Shown: positions 38,454 through 51,584, counted from the first letter of the stretch. The stretch is 64,000 nucleotides of DNA from Cupriavidus nantongensis (GCF_001598055.1 NZ_CP014844.1:4181642-4245641); one strand, 5' to 3'. A program made the numbers and translations. The notes: generated by a model from the letters alone, not told the origin.

Positions 38454-39707
38454 TCAGTCCGCCTGCGGCGCCCGGTTGGCGCCGCGCACCATGTCGAAAC
38501 GGAACAGCCGGCACTCGATATTGCCGTTGTACAGCGGCGTGCGGCGCGATTCCTTCAGCCGCAGCCGGCGCGGGAAGCCCAGGTCGCCGGTGAACACCCA
38601 CGCCTGCCAGCCCGCGAAATGCTGCTTCAGGGTGGTGGCAAAGGCGCTGGCGAACTGGTTGGCGGCGGCCTCTTCGACCTCGTCGCGCGGCTGCTCGTCT
38701 TCCGGGACGCGGCGCTGCCCGCGCACCGCAATGCGCTCGCCGTACGGCGGATTCATCAGCAACAGGCCCGGCTCGTCAAACGGCGGCTGCACGAAGCGTG
38801 CGTCCACCTGCTTGGTGCGCGCCTCGCCCGGCAGGCCGGCACGTTCCCAGTTGGCGCGCGTGATCGCCAGCATGTCGGTGGAGATGTCGGAACCGACCAC
38901 CTGCAGCTCATCGGCCGAGGCCAGCATGCGCGCGCGCTGCGCGTCTGACTTCAGCTTCTGCCAGGCCTTGGTGTCCATGCCCTTGAGCCATTCGAAGGCA
39001 AAGCTGCGGCTGCCGCCCGGCGCGATGCCCAGCGCCACCTGCGCGGCCTCGACCAGGAAGGTGCCGCTGCCGCACATCGGGTCGTAGAACGGCCGGAAGG
39101 TCTGGCCCGGAACCCAGCCCGCGAGTCGCAGGATGCCGGCCGCGAGGTTTTCCTTCAGCGGCGCCTCGCCCTTCTCGGTGCGCCAGCCGCGCTTGAACAG
39201 CGGCTCGCCGGTGGTGTCGAGATACAGCGTGCAGTCGCGCTCGGTCAGGTGGGCGTAGATACGCACATCCGGGCTGACGGTGTCGACGCTCGGCCGGGCG
39301 CCCATCCGCTCGCGCATGGCATCGCAGACGCCGTCCTTGACCCGCAGCGCGGTGAAATTGAGGCTGCGCAGCGGCGACTTGTGCGACGTAATGTCCACGC
39401 GCAGCGACTCGTCGGGCGAGAACCACTGCTCCCAGCGCACCCCGCGCGCCAGCGTGTAGATGTCGTCCTCGTGCCGGTAGCCGCGCGCGGCCACGCGCAT
39501 CAGCACCCGGCTGGCAATGCGCGAATGCAGGTTGACCGCATAGGCGGCGGCCATCTCGCCCGAGAAGTTGACGCCGCCCGGCACTTCCTGGTGCACCGCG
39601 AACGGTGCCAGCGCGGCCATGCCCGGCATCGCGGCGATCTCGCGCAGCTCTTCGGCGAGCGCGCTCTCCAGGCCGCGCGGGCAAGGGGCAAAGAAGGCTT
39701 GGGTCAT
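38454..39707 (-). CDS. THUMP-domain class I SAM-dependent RNA methyltransferase (RlmL-type)
   Basis: A 417-residue protein with an N-terminal ferredoxin-like/THUMP region (about residues 40-165) and a C-terminal Rossmann methyltransferase with FYDPMCGSGTFLVEAA and the catalytic NPPYGER. It corresponds to the first half of E. coli RlmL/YcbY (23S rRNA m2G2445 methyltransferase) without the second RlmK half. Exact target nucleotide not proven. Start set at the ATG at 39707, preceded by GAGAGGG-type sequence in the downstream-gene terminator gap. Confidence 0.9.
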   Translation of the reverse strand: MTQAFFAPCPRGLESALAEELREIAAMPGMAALAPFAVHQEVPGGVNFSGEMAAAYAVNLHSRIASRVLMRVAARGYRHEDDIYTLARGVRWEQWFSPDESLRVDITSHKSPLRSLNFTALRVKDGVCDAMRERMGARPSVDTVSPDVRIYAHLTERDCTLYLDTTGEPLFKRGWRTEKGEAPLKENLAAGILRLAGWVPGQTFRPFYDPMCGSGTFLVEAAQVALGIAPGGSRSFAFEWLKGMDTKAWQKLKSDAQRARMLASADELQVVGSDISTDMLAITRANWERAGLPGEARTKQVDARFVQPPFDEPGLLLMNPPYGERIAVRGQRRVPEDEQPRDEVEEAAANQFASAFATTLKQHFAGWQAWVFTGDLGFPRRLRLKESRRTPLYNGNIECRLFRFDMVRGANRAPQAD

Positions 39708-39726
39708 GAGAGGGATTCCTGCAAAC

Positions 39727-39749
39727 AAAAACGTCCGCCGTGGCGGACG
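39727..39749 (-). terminator. Rho-independent terminator of the DsbA-fold isomerase gene
   Basis: CGTCCGCC and GGCGGACG (39732-39739, 39742-39749) with a two-base loop; on the minus strand the stem is followed by TTTTT (39731-39727). It ends the upstream minus-strand gene at 39771. Confidence 0.88.
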
Positions 39750-39770
39750 GGGAAGTATCAGTAGCTTAGG

Positions 39771-40376
39771 TCAGGCCGCGGCCAGTGCGCGCTCGAGAAA
39801 GTCGAGGCGGTCCTGGCCCCAGAACGGCTCGCCGTCGAACACGTACCACGGCGCGCCGAACACGCCGGCCGAGATCGCGTCCTGCGTGTTCTGCGCATAG
39901 GCAGCCTGCACCGACTGCGCCTCGCTGGCCTTGAGCAGGCCGGCGCCATCGAGGCCGGTCTCGTCGGCGATCTGCGCCAGCGTGGCGGCATCGGCGATAT
40001 TGCGCTGCTGCGCCCACACCGCCGCGCCGATCGCGCCGGTCAGTGCCATCGCGCGCGCGGTGCCGTGCGCCAGTTGGGCGGCAATGATCAGCTTGCTGGC
40101 GGCGTCGCCGGACACCGGGAAGAACGTCGGCTCGAGGTTCAGCGGGATGTTCAGGAACGCGCTCCAGCGCCTGAGTTCGACCAGCCGGTACGCCTGCCGC
40201 TGCGGCGGGCGCTGCGCCAGAGGCAGCCCGCCGGAGACCGAGAACACTTTGCCGAGATCGCACGGCTTCAGGTTCACCTGCGCGCCGTGGCGCGCGGCGA
40301 TGTCGCTGAAACGGGCATGGCCCATGTAGACGTACGGCGATTGCGGCGTCAGGTAGTAGTCGACCAGCTTGCTCAT
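39771..40376 (-). CDS. 2-hydroxychromene-2-carboxylate isomerase-like DsbA-fold protein
   Basis: A 201-residue kappa-class GST/DsbA-fold protein. It starts MSKLVDYYLTPQSPYVYMGH, where the SPY(V/A)Y block is the family glutathione-binding region, and has KPCDLGKVFSVSGGLPL and the C-terminal GVFGAPWYVFDGEPFWGQDRL, both typical of HCCA isomerases. Such enzymes act in naphthalene breakdown, but many relatives lie outside catabolic clusters, and none is seen here, so the substrate is unknown. Start set at the ATG at 40376. Confidence 0.9.
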   Translation of the reverse strand: MSKLVDYYLTPQSPYVYMGHARFSDIAARHGAQVNLKPCDLGKVFSVSGGLPLAQRPPQRQAYRLVELRRWSAFLNIPLNLEPTFFPVSGDAASKLIIAAQLAHGTARAMALTGAIGAAVWAQQRNIADAATLAQIADETGLDGAGLLKASEAQSVQAAYAQNTQDAISAGVFGAPWYVFDGEPFWGQDRLDFLERALAAA

Positions 40377-40423
40377 GTTGGTATCCGCGACGGAATCAGG
40401 CAGCAATATAAAAGAGGCCAGCC

Positions 40424-40846
40424 TCAGAACGGCTTGACCACGACCAGGATCACCACCGCCAGCAGCACCAGCACCGGCAGCTCGTTGAACCAGCGATAGA
40501 ACTTGTGCGAGCGCGCGTTGCGCCCCGCCTCGAACTTGCGCAGCAGCACGCCGCAGCCGTGGTGGTAGCCGATCAGCACCAGCACCAGCGCCAGCTTGGC
40601 ATGCATCCACCCTTGCCCTGCGCCGCGGCCGATGCCATAGCCCAGGTACAGCCACAGCCCGAATACCACCGCCGGCACGGCCAGCATGGTCATGAAGCGG
40701 AACAGCTTGCGCGCCATCAGCAGCAGGCGCTGCGTGCTGGCGGCATCGGTTTCCATCGCCAGGTTGACGAAGATGCGCGGCAGGTAGAACAGGCCGGCGA
40801 ACCACGAAACGACGAAGACGATATGCAGCGCTTTGACCCAGAGCAT
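40424..40846 (-). CDS. hemJ: Protoporphyrinogen IX oxidase HemJ
   Basis: A 140-residue inner-membrane protein of the HemJ (formerly UPF0093) family that oxidises protoporphyrinogen IX in haem synthesis. About four membrane segments. The hallmark N-terminus WVKALHIVFVVSWFAGLFYLPR carries the conserved histidine, and the second half has MHAKLALVLVLIGYHHGCG and FRWFNELPVL-like YRWFNELP. Length matches the family. It lies between the DsbA-fold gene and proA, all on the minus strand. Confidence 0.94.
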   Translation of the reverse strand: MLWVKALHIVFVVSWFAGLFYLPRIFVNLAMETDAASTQRLLLMARKLFRFMTMLAVPAVVFGLWLYLGYGIGRGAGQGWMHAKLALVLVLIGYHHGCGVLLRKFEAGRNARSHKFYRWFNELPVLVLLAVVILVVVKPF

Positions 40847-40908
40847 CGGCGGACAGACCTTGGCTTGCGGAGGTTATTGTTGTTGACGGGCCGGCTTCAG
40901 GTCCGACA

Positions 40909-42189
40909 TCAGGTCCGGATCTCGCCGTGCCCGAACACCACGTACTTGAGCGAGGTCAGCCCTTCCAGCCCGACCGGCCCGCGCGCATGCAGCTTGTCGT
41001 TGGAGATGCCGATCTCCGCGCCCAGCCCGTACTCGAAGCCATCGGCAAAGCGGGTCGAGGCATTGATCATCACGCTGGCCGAATCGACCTCGCGGATAAA
41101 GCGCATGCCCGCCGAGTAGTTCTCGGTGATGATCGAGTCGGTATGGTGCGAGCCATATTCGTTGATATGCGCGATGGCTTCATCGAGGCCGGCGACGGTC
41201 TTGATGGCCAGGATCGGGGCCAGGTATTCCAGGCGCCAGTCTTCCGCGGTGGCATCGACCAGGCCGCCGAAGCCCGCCGCTTCGAGCGTGGCGCGGGTGG
41301 CCGGGCACACGCGCAGCTCGACGCCCTTCTGCTGGTAGATGCGGCACAGTGGCGGCAGCGCCGCGGCGGCGATGTCCCGCGACACCAGCAGCGTTTCCAT
41401 GGTGTTGCACGGCGCGTAGCGCTGGGTCTTGGCGTTGTCGCAGACGCGCACGGCCTTGTCCAGGTCGGCTTCAGCGTCGATATAGACGTGGCAGATGCCG
41501 TCCAGGTGCTTGATCATCGGCACGCGCGCTTCTTCCATCAGCCGCGCGATCAGGCTCTTGCCGCCGCGCGGCACGATCACGTCGACGTACTCGGTCATGG
41601 TGATCAGCCGGCCGACCGCGGCGCGGTCGGTGGTCTCGATCACCTGCACCGCCTCGGGCGGCAGGCCGGCCGCGGACAGGCCCTCGGCCACCAGCGCCGC
41701 CAGCGCGGTGTTGGATTCGATCGCCTCGGACCCGCCGCGCAGGATGGTGGCGTTGCCCGACTTCAGGCACAGCGCCGCGGCGTCGATGGTCACGTTGGGG
41801 CGCGACTCGTAGATGATGCCGATCACGCCCAGCGGCACGCGCATCTGTCCCACCTGGATGCCGGTCGGACGGAACTTCATGTTCGAGATCTCGCCGATCG
41901 GGTCGGCCAGCGCGGCGATCTGCTCCAGGCCCGTCGCCATGGTGTCGATGGCCTTGTCCGACAGGGTCAGGCGGTCGACGAAGGCGGCGTCCTGGCCGTT
42001 GGCGCGGGCGCGCTCGACGTCGCGCGCGTTGACGGCCTTGAGCTTGCCGGCATCGCGGCGGATCGCCGCGGCAATGGTCAGCAGCGCACGGTTCTTGTCG
42101 GCGGTGGAGGCACGCGCCATCGCGCGCGACGCGGCGCGGGCCTGGCGGCCGACGCGGTCCATGTATTGGTTGAGGTCGAACTCGGTCAT
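40909..42189 (-). CDS. proA: Gamma-glutamyl phosphate reductase ProA
   Basis: A 426-residue enzyme that reduces gamma-glutamyl phosphate to glutamate semialdehyde in proline synthesis. The catalytic cysteine is in [14 protein letters not shown]. Other family blocks are [36 protein letters not shown] and the C-terminal [16 protein letters not shown]. Length matches E. coli ProA (417). It lies downstream of holA, separated by a REP element, on the same strand. Confidence 0.97.
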   Translation of the reverse strand: MTEFDLNQYMDRVGRQARAASRAMARASTADKNRALLTIAAAIRRDAGKLKAVNARDVERARANGQDAAFVDRLTLSDKAIDTMATGLEQIAALADPIGEISNMKFRPTGIQVGQMRVPLGVIGIIYESRPNVTIDAAALCLKSGNATILRGGSEAIESNTALAALVAEGLSAAGLPPEAVQVIETTDRAAVGRLITMTEYVDVIVPRGGKSLIARLMEEARVPMIKHLDGICHVYIDAEADLDKAVRVCDNAKTQRYAPCNTMETLLVSRDIAAAALPPLCRIYQQKGVELRVCPATRATLEAAGFGGLVDATAEDWRLEYLAPILAIKTVAGLDEAIAHINEYGSHHTDSIITENYSAGMRFIREVDSASVMINASTRFADGFEYGLGAEIGISNDKLHARGPVGLEGLTSLKYVVFGHGEIRT

Positions 42190-42229
42190 GTCAGTGGCCG
42201 GGGGGAAGGCCGTCAGTGTGTGTGTTTCT

Positions 42230-42347
42230 CCCCTCTCCCGCGCGCGGGAGAGGGGTTGGGGGAGAGGGCCAGAGCCTCAACGGGCGATATCGCAAGACTC
42301 ACCGCCTGCCCTCACCCCCGGCCCCTCTCCCGCAGGCGGGAGAGGGG
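42230..42347. repeat. Compound REP-like element, two palindromes
   Basis: Two perfect 12-bp palindromes, 42230-42255 (CCCCTCTCCCGC-GC-GCGGGAGAGGGG) and 42322-42347 (same arms, AG loop), flank a segment in which GGGGGAGAGGGC (42258-42269) and GCCCTCACCCCC (42308-42319) are complementary except at one base. It has the same design as the element at 8944-9073 and lies between proA and holA. Confidence 0.85.
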
Positions 42348-42371
42348 AGCAAACATTCAGCGATCGACGCT

Positions 42372-43430
42372 TCAGCGCGCAATCATCAGCGCCAGCTGCT
42401 GCAAGCCGTCCCACGGCTCGGCCGGCAGCGGCGCGGCGCCTGGCGGCGGCAGGTCCTGCAGGCCCTTGACCTGGCGGTCCAGCCGCGCGGCCAGCGCCAG
42501 GGCTGCTTCCAGCCGGGGCTGCGACAGGCGCTGCGCGGCCTGCGGCACCAGCCGCTCGCGCGGGCCCCAGACGCGCAGTTCGCGCATCAGCACGCCCGCC
42601 GGCTTGCCCGCCGCCAGCCCTTGCCGGACCTTGGATAATACGCGAATTTCCTCGGTCAGCGCCCACAGCACCAGCACCGTGGCCTCGCCCTCGCCGCGCA
42701 GCCCTTCGAGCATGCGCACCAGCCGCGGCACGTCGCCCGACAGCATCGATTCCGATAGCTTGAAGACATCGTAGCGGGCCACGTTCAGCACCGCGTCGTG
42801 GACCTGGTCGAAGCTGAGTTCGCCGGGCGGGTACAGCAGGCCCAGCTTCTGGATTTCCTGGTGCGCCGCCAGCAGGTTGCCCTCGACCTTGTCGGCAATG
42901 AACTGCAATGCGCGCCGTCCGGGCTCACCGCCCTGCACGCGCTGCTGCTGCAGCGCCAGCCGCTCGCCGACCCACGCCGGCAAGCGGGTGCGGTCGACGC
43001 TGTCGACCTTGATCGACACGCCGGCGCCTTCCAGCGCCTGGAACCAGGCCGACTTGGACGCGGCAAAGTCCAGCCGCGGCAGCGTCACCAGCATCACCAC
43101 GTCGGGCGACGGCTGCGCGGCCACGGCGCGCAGCGCCTCGCCGCCATCCTTGCCGGGCTTGCCCGAGGGAATGCGCAGCTCGACGATCTTGCGGTCGCCG
43201 AACAGCGACATCGACTGTTGCGCCTCGACCAGCCGGCCCCAGTGGAAGCCGCGCTCGGCCACCAGCACCTCGCGTTCGGAGAAGCCGGCTTCGCGCGCCG
43301 CCGCGCGCAGGCGGTCGGCCGCTTCAAGCACCAGCAGGTGCTCGTCGCCATGCACCACGTACAGCGGCGCCAGCCCCTTGGCCTTGGCCTGGCGCAGGTG
43401 CGCGTCGAGCCCGTCGAGCTTGAGCTGCAT
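42372..43430 (-). CDS. holA: DNA polymerase III delta subunit HolA
   Basis: A 352-residue clamp-loader delta subunit that opens the beta sliding clamp. It shows the family N-terminal block LAPLYVVHGDEHLLVLEAADRLR (residues about 17-39), a degenerate AAA-like core with no Walker A motif, and the C-terminal LDRQVKGL region. Length is similar to E. coli HolA (343). The order lptE-holA with leuS upstream is the usual one in proteobacteria; the gap to lptE is 21 bp. Confidence 0.95.
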   Translation of the reverse strand: MQLKLDGLDAHLRQAKAKGLAPLYVVHGDEHLLVLEAADRLRAAAREAGFSEREVLVAERGFHWGRLVEAQQSMSLFGDRKIVELRIPSGKPGKDGGEALRAVAAQPSPDVVMLVTLPRLDFAASKSAWFQALEGAGVSIKVDSVDRTRLPAWVGERLALQQQRVQGGEPGRRALQFIADKVEGNLLAAHQEIQKLGLLYPPGELSFDQVHDAVLNVARYDVFKLSESMLSGDVPRLVRMLEGLRGEGEATVLVLWALTEEIRVLSKVRQGLAAGKPAGVLMRELRVWGPRERLVPQAAQRLSQPRLEAALALAARLDRQVKGLQDLPPPGAAPLPAEPWDGLQQLALMIAR

Positions 43431-43451
43431 GCCGTCAGCCTGCCCGCGCGC

Positions 43452-43967
43452 TCAGATCGCCTTGACGGCGGCGAGCCGGCGCATCAGCTGCTGCACGATG
43501 TCGCGCTGCATGTCGCGGTACAGCTGCTGCTCTTCGTAGTCCTTGGCCAGCGTATTGGCTTCGTTGTAGGTCAGGTCGCGCGTCAGCACCAGCTGCGACG
43601 GCGCGATCAGTTCCTTGCCGGCGGGGTCGCGCAGGCGGAAGGTGAAGCGCTGGGTCAGGCGGTATTCACGCACCACGCCCTCGGTCGTGATCGACAGGAT
43701 GGACTTGGTGCGGGTGTCCTGCAGCACGTCCAGCAGCGCGTCGGCCTCTTTCTGGTCGGCCACCACCTGGGTGTCCGAGCCGCCGCGGATGGCGCGGCGC
43801 AGGTCCGCGCCCATCAGCGAGTTGGGCGGGATGCCGATATACAGCCGCTTGAAGGCGAAGTCCGAGTTGCCGCGCAGATGGAAGCCGCAGCCGGCCAGCA
43901 GGCCCGTGGCCGGCACTGCCAGCAGGGCCGCGAGCAGCTTGCGGCGTCCCAGGTTCAGTCGCTTCAT
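43452..43967 (-). CDS. lptE: LPS-assembly lipoprotein LptE
   Basis: A 171-residue outer-membrane lipoprotein that plugs LptD and helps deliver lipopolysaccharide to the cell surface. The signal peptide ends in a lipobox TGLLAGC, with lipidated C27, followed by GFHLRGNSDFAFKRLYIG, a typical LptE start. Start set at the ATG at 43967. It lies between leuS (44-bp gap) and holA (21-bp gap) in a conserved operon. Confidence 0.94.
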   Translation of the reverse strand: MKRLNLGRRKLLAALLAVPATGLLAGCGFHLRGNSDFAFKRLYIGIPPNSLMGADLRRAIRGGSDTQVVADQKEADALLDVLQDTRTKSILSITTEGVVREYRLTQRFTFRLRDPAGKELIAPSQLVLTRDLTYNEANTLAKDYEEQQLYRDMQRDIVQQLMRRLAAVKAI

Positions 43968-44011
43968 GGTTGGCGATTCCTTTGTCAGGTTCCGGCGGGC
44001 CGACGGCAATG

Positions 44012-46750
<2,739 letters not shown>

Positions 46751-46802
46751 CTAAAGCAATCGATTATAACCGTGGCGGCAGCGCTGGCCGCCCCGGGCGG
46801 CC

Positions 46803-47600
46803 TTACTTCAGGCCCAGCACGTCCTGCATGTCGAACAGCCCGGTCGGCTTGTCGGCCAGGAAACGGGCCGAGCGCACCGCGCCGTCGGCATACGACTGGC
46901 GGCTCGACGACTTGTGGCTGATCTCGATGCGCTCGCCGATGCCGGCGAACATCACGGTGTGGTCGCCGACGATATCGCCGCCGCGGATGGTGGCAAAGCC
47001 GATCGACCCCGGATCGCGCTCGCCGGTATGGCCTTCGCGCGCGAACACGCCGCAGGTCTTCAGGTCGCGTCCCAGCGCATCGGCGATCACTTCGCCCATT
47101 TTCAGCGCGGTGCCCGACGGGGCGTCGACCTTGAAGCGGTGGTGGGCCTCGATCACCTCGATGTCATAGCCGCTCGACAGCAGCTTGGCCGCGACTTCCA
47201 GCAGCTTGAAGGTGGCATTGACGCCGACGCTGAAGTTGGCGGCAAAAACGATGCCGATCGATCTGGCGGCCTCGGCCAGCGCGGCCTTGCCGGCCTCGTC
47301 GAAGCCGGTGGTGCCGATCACCATCTTGATGCCCTTCTGCTTTGCCGCGGCCAGGTGCGCCAGCGTGCCTTCCGGGCGGGTGAAGTCGATCAGGCAGTCT
47401 GCGCCGGCCAGGCCGGCTTCCAGGTCCGCCGTGATCGCCACGCCGGTATTGCGGCCCAGGAACAGGCCCGCATCCTGGCCCAGCGCCGGCGAGCCCGGCA
47501 CGTCGAGCGCGCCCGACAGCTTCACGCCGTCGGTGTTCAGCACTTGTTCGATCAGCATGCGGCCCATGCGGCCCGCTGCGCCTGCAATGGCGATGTTCAT
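46803..47600 (-). CDS. dapB: 4-hydroxy-tetrahydrodipicolinate reductase DapB
   Basis: A 265-residue NAD(P)H-dependent enzyme of lysine and diaminopimelate synthesis. Rossmann motif [13 protein letters not shown] is at residues 7-19, and the substrate-binding signature [17 protein letters not shown] is near residue 155. Length matches the family. It lies 108 bp downstream of bamE and 169 bp upstream of leuS, all on the same strand. Confidence 0.97.
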   Translation of the reverse strand: MNIAIAGAAGRMGRMLIEQVLNTDGVKLSGALDVPGSPALGQDAGLFLGRNTGVAITADLEAGLAGADCLIDFTRPEGTLAHLAAAKQKGIKMVIGTTGFDEAGKAALAEAARSIGIVFAANFSVGVNATFKLLEVAAKLLSSGYDIEVIEAHHRFKVDAPSGTALKMGEVIADALGRDLKTCGVFAREGHTGERDPGSIGFATIRGGDIVGDHTVMFAGIGERIEISHKSSSRQSYADGAVRSARFLADKPTGLFDMQDVLGLK

Positions 47601-47708
47601 GGTGTCTGGCTCTGCGGAATATGCGCGGTGCGCGAAAGAGGAACGAGCCGGCCATGCCTGGCCGGCCCGGAAAACCAGCAGCGCGCCGCGGCGCGCGCGC
47701 GTGATCGA

Positions 47709-48365
47709 TCAGTTGGCGGCGGGCCTGGCCGCGTCGGCCGGCGCGGTGGCCTGGGCCGGCGCCGGCGCTTCGGCGGCGGGCTGGGCCGCTTGCGCCGGTT
47801 GTGCGGGAGCGCCGGACGCTTCCGGCTGCTGCTGCGCCTGCCGCGGCACGAAGTTCTCGACCGTGGTCTGCGGCTCGGCCAGGGCCGGGGCCGGAGCCGC
47901 GGCGCTGCTGGTGGAGATCTTGCCCGGCGTCTGCTCCTTGAGCGCCTTCTTCATGCCGTCGATCTCGGCGATCAGCTCGTATTCGGACGGCAGTTCGTCG
48001 CCGCCAAACTTGACCAGGCGGTCGCCGTCGAAGAACACCGTGTAGCGGCGCTGCTGCACCACCGAGGTATTGCCGCGGCGGAACGAAAACACATAATCCC
48101 AGCGGTTGGCGTGGAACACGTCGGTCAGCAGCGGCGTGCCGAGCAGGAACTTGACCTGGTCGCGGGTCATACCTTCGCGCAGCTGCGAAGCGGCCTCGCG
48201 CGAGACGAAGTTGCCCTGCACGATGTTGATCCGGTACGGCGTGATGGCGTTGGCTACCTTGCGCGAAGTGGAATCGTAGGCCGAGCAGGCGCCGGCCAGC
48301 AGGGCCGCGGCCAGCAAAGAGACAACCAGCGTCGGACGCATGGCGGACGAACGGATAGAACGCAT
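47709..48365 (-). CDS. bamE: Outer-membrane assembly lipoprotein BamE with long Ala/Pro/Gln tail
   Basis: A 218-residue BamE (SmpA/OmlA) lipoprotein, part of the Bam complex that inserts beta-barrel proteins in the outer membrane. Signal peptide with lipobox LLAGAC, lipidated C27. The BamE fold covers residues about 35-125 (NIVQGNFVSREAASQLREGM, LLGTPLLTDVFHANRWDYVF). From about residue 150 a 70-residue tail rich in Ala, Pro and Gln follows, about doubling the length of E. coli BamE (113). Start set at the ATG at 48365. Divergent from fur, an arrangement common in betaproteobacteria. Confidence 0.93.
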   Translation of the reverse strand: MRSIRSSAMRPTLVVSLLAAALLAGACSAYDSTSRKVANAITPYRINIVQGNFVSREAASQLREGMTRDQVKFLLGTPLLTDVFHANRWDYVFSFRRGNTSVVQQRRYTVFFDGDRLVKFGGDELPSEYELIAEIDGMKKALKEQTPGKISTSSAAAPAPALAEPQTTVENFVPRQAQQQPEASGAPAQPAQAAQPAAEAPAPAQATAPADAARPAAN

Positions 48366-48611
48366 GGATCTCGTTTCCGGAGGGAAAGAAAAGTAACGCG
48401 GCAGAGATCGGGCTGCGCGGGCATGAAAACGGCGCAAAATGCGCCGATTGCAACACACGAGCGGATGGCATCTGCCGCCGCAACCACATGGGTCGGCAAG
48501 CTTGCCGGGCGCGCGATGCCGACCTCTGGACATCGTCGGCACGAGCGACTTTTGCTGCCAAAACCCTTATGATTCAACTATCCAGACATTGTACTCTAGG
48601 GAGTCACCCAC

Positions 48612-49043
48612 ATGCCGAGTCCGGCGGACCTCAAGAATATCGGCCTGAAGGCGACCGTGCCCAGGCTGAAGATTCTTGAAATTTTTCAGACCAGCGAACA
48701 GCGACACCTGAGCGCGGAAGACGTCTACCGCATCCTGCTCAACGAGCATATGGATATCGGCCTGGCCACCGTCTACCGCGTGCTGACCCAGTTCGAACAG
48801 GCCGGCCTGCTGTCGCGCAACAACTTCGAGTCCGGCAAGGCCATCTTCGAGCTCAACGAAGGCAAGCACCACGACCACCTGGTGTGCCTGGATTGCGGCC
48901 GGGTCGAGGAATTCTTCGATTCCGAGATCGAGCAGCGCCAGCAAAGCATTGCGCGCGAGCGCGGCTTTACCCTGCAGGAACACGCGTTGTCGCTGTACGG
49001 CAACTGCACCAAAACAAACTGTCCCCACAGACCCAAACGATAA
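48612..49043 (+). CDS. fur: Ferric uptake regulator Fur
   Basis: A 143-residue iron-responsive repressor. The N-terminal winged helix covers residues about 1-80 (LSAEDVYR...[20 protein letters not shown]). The metal-binding block HHDH (86-89) is followed by C92-x2-C95, and a second cysteine pair lies in NCTKTNCPH at the end. Length matches E. coli Fur (148). Transcribed away from bamE with a 246-bp gap, and followed by a bidirectional terminator. I could not place its promoter or a Fur box with confidence. Confidence 0.97.
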   Translation: MPSPADLKNIGLKATVPRLKILEIFQTSEQRHLSAEDVYRILLNEHMDIGLATVYRVLTQFEQAGLLSRNNFESGKAIFELNEGKHHDHLVCLDCGRVEEFFDSEIEQRQQSIARERGFTLQEHALSLYGNCTKTNCPHRPKR

Positions 49044-49080
49044 GCAACCGCTCGCTCCCTTGCCGGAGCGCAGACGGAGC

Positions 49081-49115
49081 AACAAAAAACCGGCGCCAGG
49101 CGCCGGTTTTTTGTT
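49081..49115. terminator. Bidirectional terminator between fur and phcA
   Basis: AACAAAAAACCGGCGCC and its exact complement GGCGCCGGTTTTTTGTT (49081-49097, 49099-49115) form a 17-bp palindrome around one base. It serves the convergent genes fur (ends 49043) and phcA (ends 49135). Confidence 0.92.
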
Positions 49116-49134
49116 GGGGGCTTGCCGCCGCAGG

Positions 49135-50130
49135 TCAGCGAGCCTGCAGGTCCTGCAAGTCTTGATCGCTTACCACCCGGGCGGGGCGTGCTTGCGGCAG
49201 GCCGACGAACTCGCCCACCACCTGGCGGAACAGGCCACGCGCCCACACCAGCATCGGGTGGGTGTTGCGGCTGCGGTGCCAGAACATGTTCAGGCCGAGC
49301 GTGGTGTTCAGCTCCGCCGGCAGCGGGAAGGCCTTCAGGCCGTAGGTTTCACAGGCCATGTCCTTGGTCAGCGCATTGACGGTGAAGATCATGTCCGTCT
49401 GCGAGGCCAGTTCGGCCTGGGCCCGCCACGAATGTACCGTCAGCGAGGCGTTGCGCTTCAGGCCGCGCTGCTGCAGTGCGTAGTCGAGCGGGATCAGCGA
49501 CGGTGCCGGCCGGCCCGAGCCGCCGGAATGCGCCATGAAGATATGGCCGCAGTCCAGGTATTGCTCGAGCGTGCAGTGGCCCTTCAGCACCGGATGGTCC
49601 TTGCGCGCGCATACCCACAGGTTCAGCGACGTCACCATTTCCTCGACGATTTCCGGATGGCGGGTCGGGAACGGCGAGAATGCCAGGTCGAGTTCATTGG
49701 CGCGCATCGACGCCACATCGGTTTCCCACGAATGGGACTCGACCAGCTTGATATGCAGGTCCGGCGCCAGCGCCTTGATGCGCAGCACGAAACGGTTGAA
49801 CACCGTATCGCCCAGTTCCGCGGCAAAGCCGATGCTCAGCGTGCCGGTGGCGGTGGCCGGATCGAAGTTGTCCGCGTCGCCTTCGTTGATCGACGACCAC
49901 AGGTCCAGCATGTCGCGGATCTTGGGGCCTAGCTCGAGCGCGCGCGGCGTCGGCGTCAGCCCGTGCGGGACGCGGATAAAGAGTGGATCGTCAAAGATTT
50001 CGCGCAGCCTGCCCAGCGAATGCGAGACCGCCGGCGCGGTCATGTGCATCTTTTCAGCCACGTAGGTGGCATTACGCTTGCTCAGCAGCTCGGTGAAGAT
50101 CACTAAAAGCTTTGTGTCTACGTTCACCAT
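49135..50130 (-). CDS. phcA: LysR-type global regulator PhcA
   Basis: A 331-residue LysR-type regulator. The N-terminal HTH reads NATYVAEKMHMTAPAVSH (residues about 20-37) and continues LGRLREIFDDPLFIRVPHGL, essentially the PhcA sequence known from Ralstonia solanacearum. The C-terminal ligand-binding domain spans about 95-300. Start set at the ATG at 50130 (MVNVDTKLL). PhcA is the target of the PhcBSRQ system and controls virulence, exopolysaccharide and motility genes in Ralstonia; in Cupriavidus the regulon is less clear. Its partner operon lies about 23 kb away in this window. Confidence 0.92.
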   Translation of the reverse strand: MVNVDTKLLVIFTELLSKRNATYVAEKMHMTAPAVSHSLGRLREIFDDPLFIRVPHGLTPTPRALELGPKIRDMLDLWSSINEGDADNFDPATATGTLSIGFAAELGDTVFNRFVLRIKALAPDLHIKLVESHSWETDVASMRANELDLAFSPFPTRHPEIVEEMVTSLNLWVCARKDHPVLKGHCTLEQYLDCGHIFMAHSGGSGRPAPSLIPLDYALQQRGLKRNASLTVHSWRAQAELASQTDMIFTVNALTKDMACETYGLKAFPLPAELNTTLGLNMFWHRSRNTHPMLVWARGLFRQVVGEFVGLPQARPARVVSDQDLQDLQAR

Positions 50131-50292
50131 GATCAGGCCCCCGGTCAGATTTTTCACAGCTAAGATGGCCCCACCACTTGCACTGGCTGCACATCAGATT
50201 TCAACAGGGTCTTAATAGTGTAAGAGGAAAAATCAGGCTCGAAAAGCAAATTCGGCATTTCTGAAACGGGCATCCATAACATAACTGCGAAA

Positions 50293-50315
50293 AATTGCGC
50301 GATTTTGCCGCAATT
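50293..50315. promoter_or_regulatory. Candidate LysR-type operator upstream of phcA
   Basis: AATTGCG-N9-CGCAATT, a 7-bp perfect inverted repeat in an AT-rich stretch about 165 bp upstream of the phcA start. Its spacing is in the range used by LysR-type regulators, so it could be a site for PhcA itself. Confidence 0.4.
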
Positions 50316-50455
50316 GATCGGAGATGCGTACATTGCCGGCGGCGCAACCGGCACTTCCGCCCCTGCCCCTCCTCTACCGGCTCCCACTTTTATCACTCTT
50401 TTCTGACGCGCCTGTTTCAGCCGCCGCCAGGATCGCCATCCTGCCCGAGAAACGA

Positions 50456-50479
50456 AAAACGCGCCCGCAGGCGCGTTTT
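50456..50479 (-). terminator. Rho-independent terminator of gapA
   Basis: AAAACGCGCC and GGCGCGTTTT (50456-50465, 50470-50479), a 10-bp stem with a CGCA loop, 22 bp beyond the gapA stop on the minus strand with a T-run after the stem. Confidence 0.9.
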
Positions 50480-50501
50480 CCATGGCTGGCGAAGGCGCCG
50501 A

Positions 50502-51584
<1,083 letters not shown>

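Larger units (their letters stand above)
50131..50501. other. phcA/gapA intergenic region (371 bp)
   Basis: The first 200 bp upstream of phcA (50131-50330) are markedly AT-richer than the neighbouring genes and contain the inverted repeat at 50293-50315. The rest holds the gapA terminator at 50456-50479. No further gene is evident; a short open frame on the minus strand is not protein-like. Confidence 0.65.

Noticed and set aside
39771..40376. Part of an aromatic or naphthalene degradation cluster, because of the HCCA isomerase-like gene
   Set aside because: No dioxygenase, aldolase or other catabolic genes lie nearby; neighbours are housekeeping genes.
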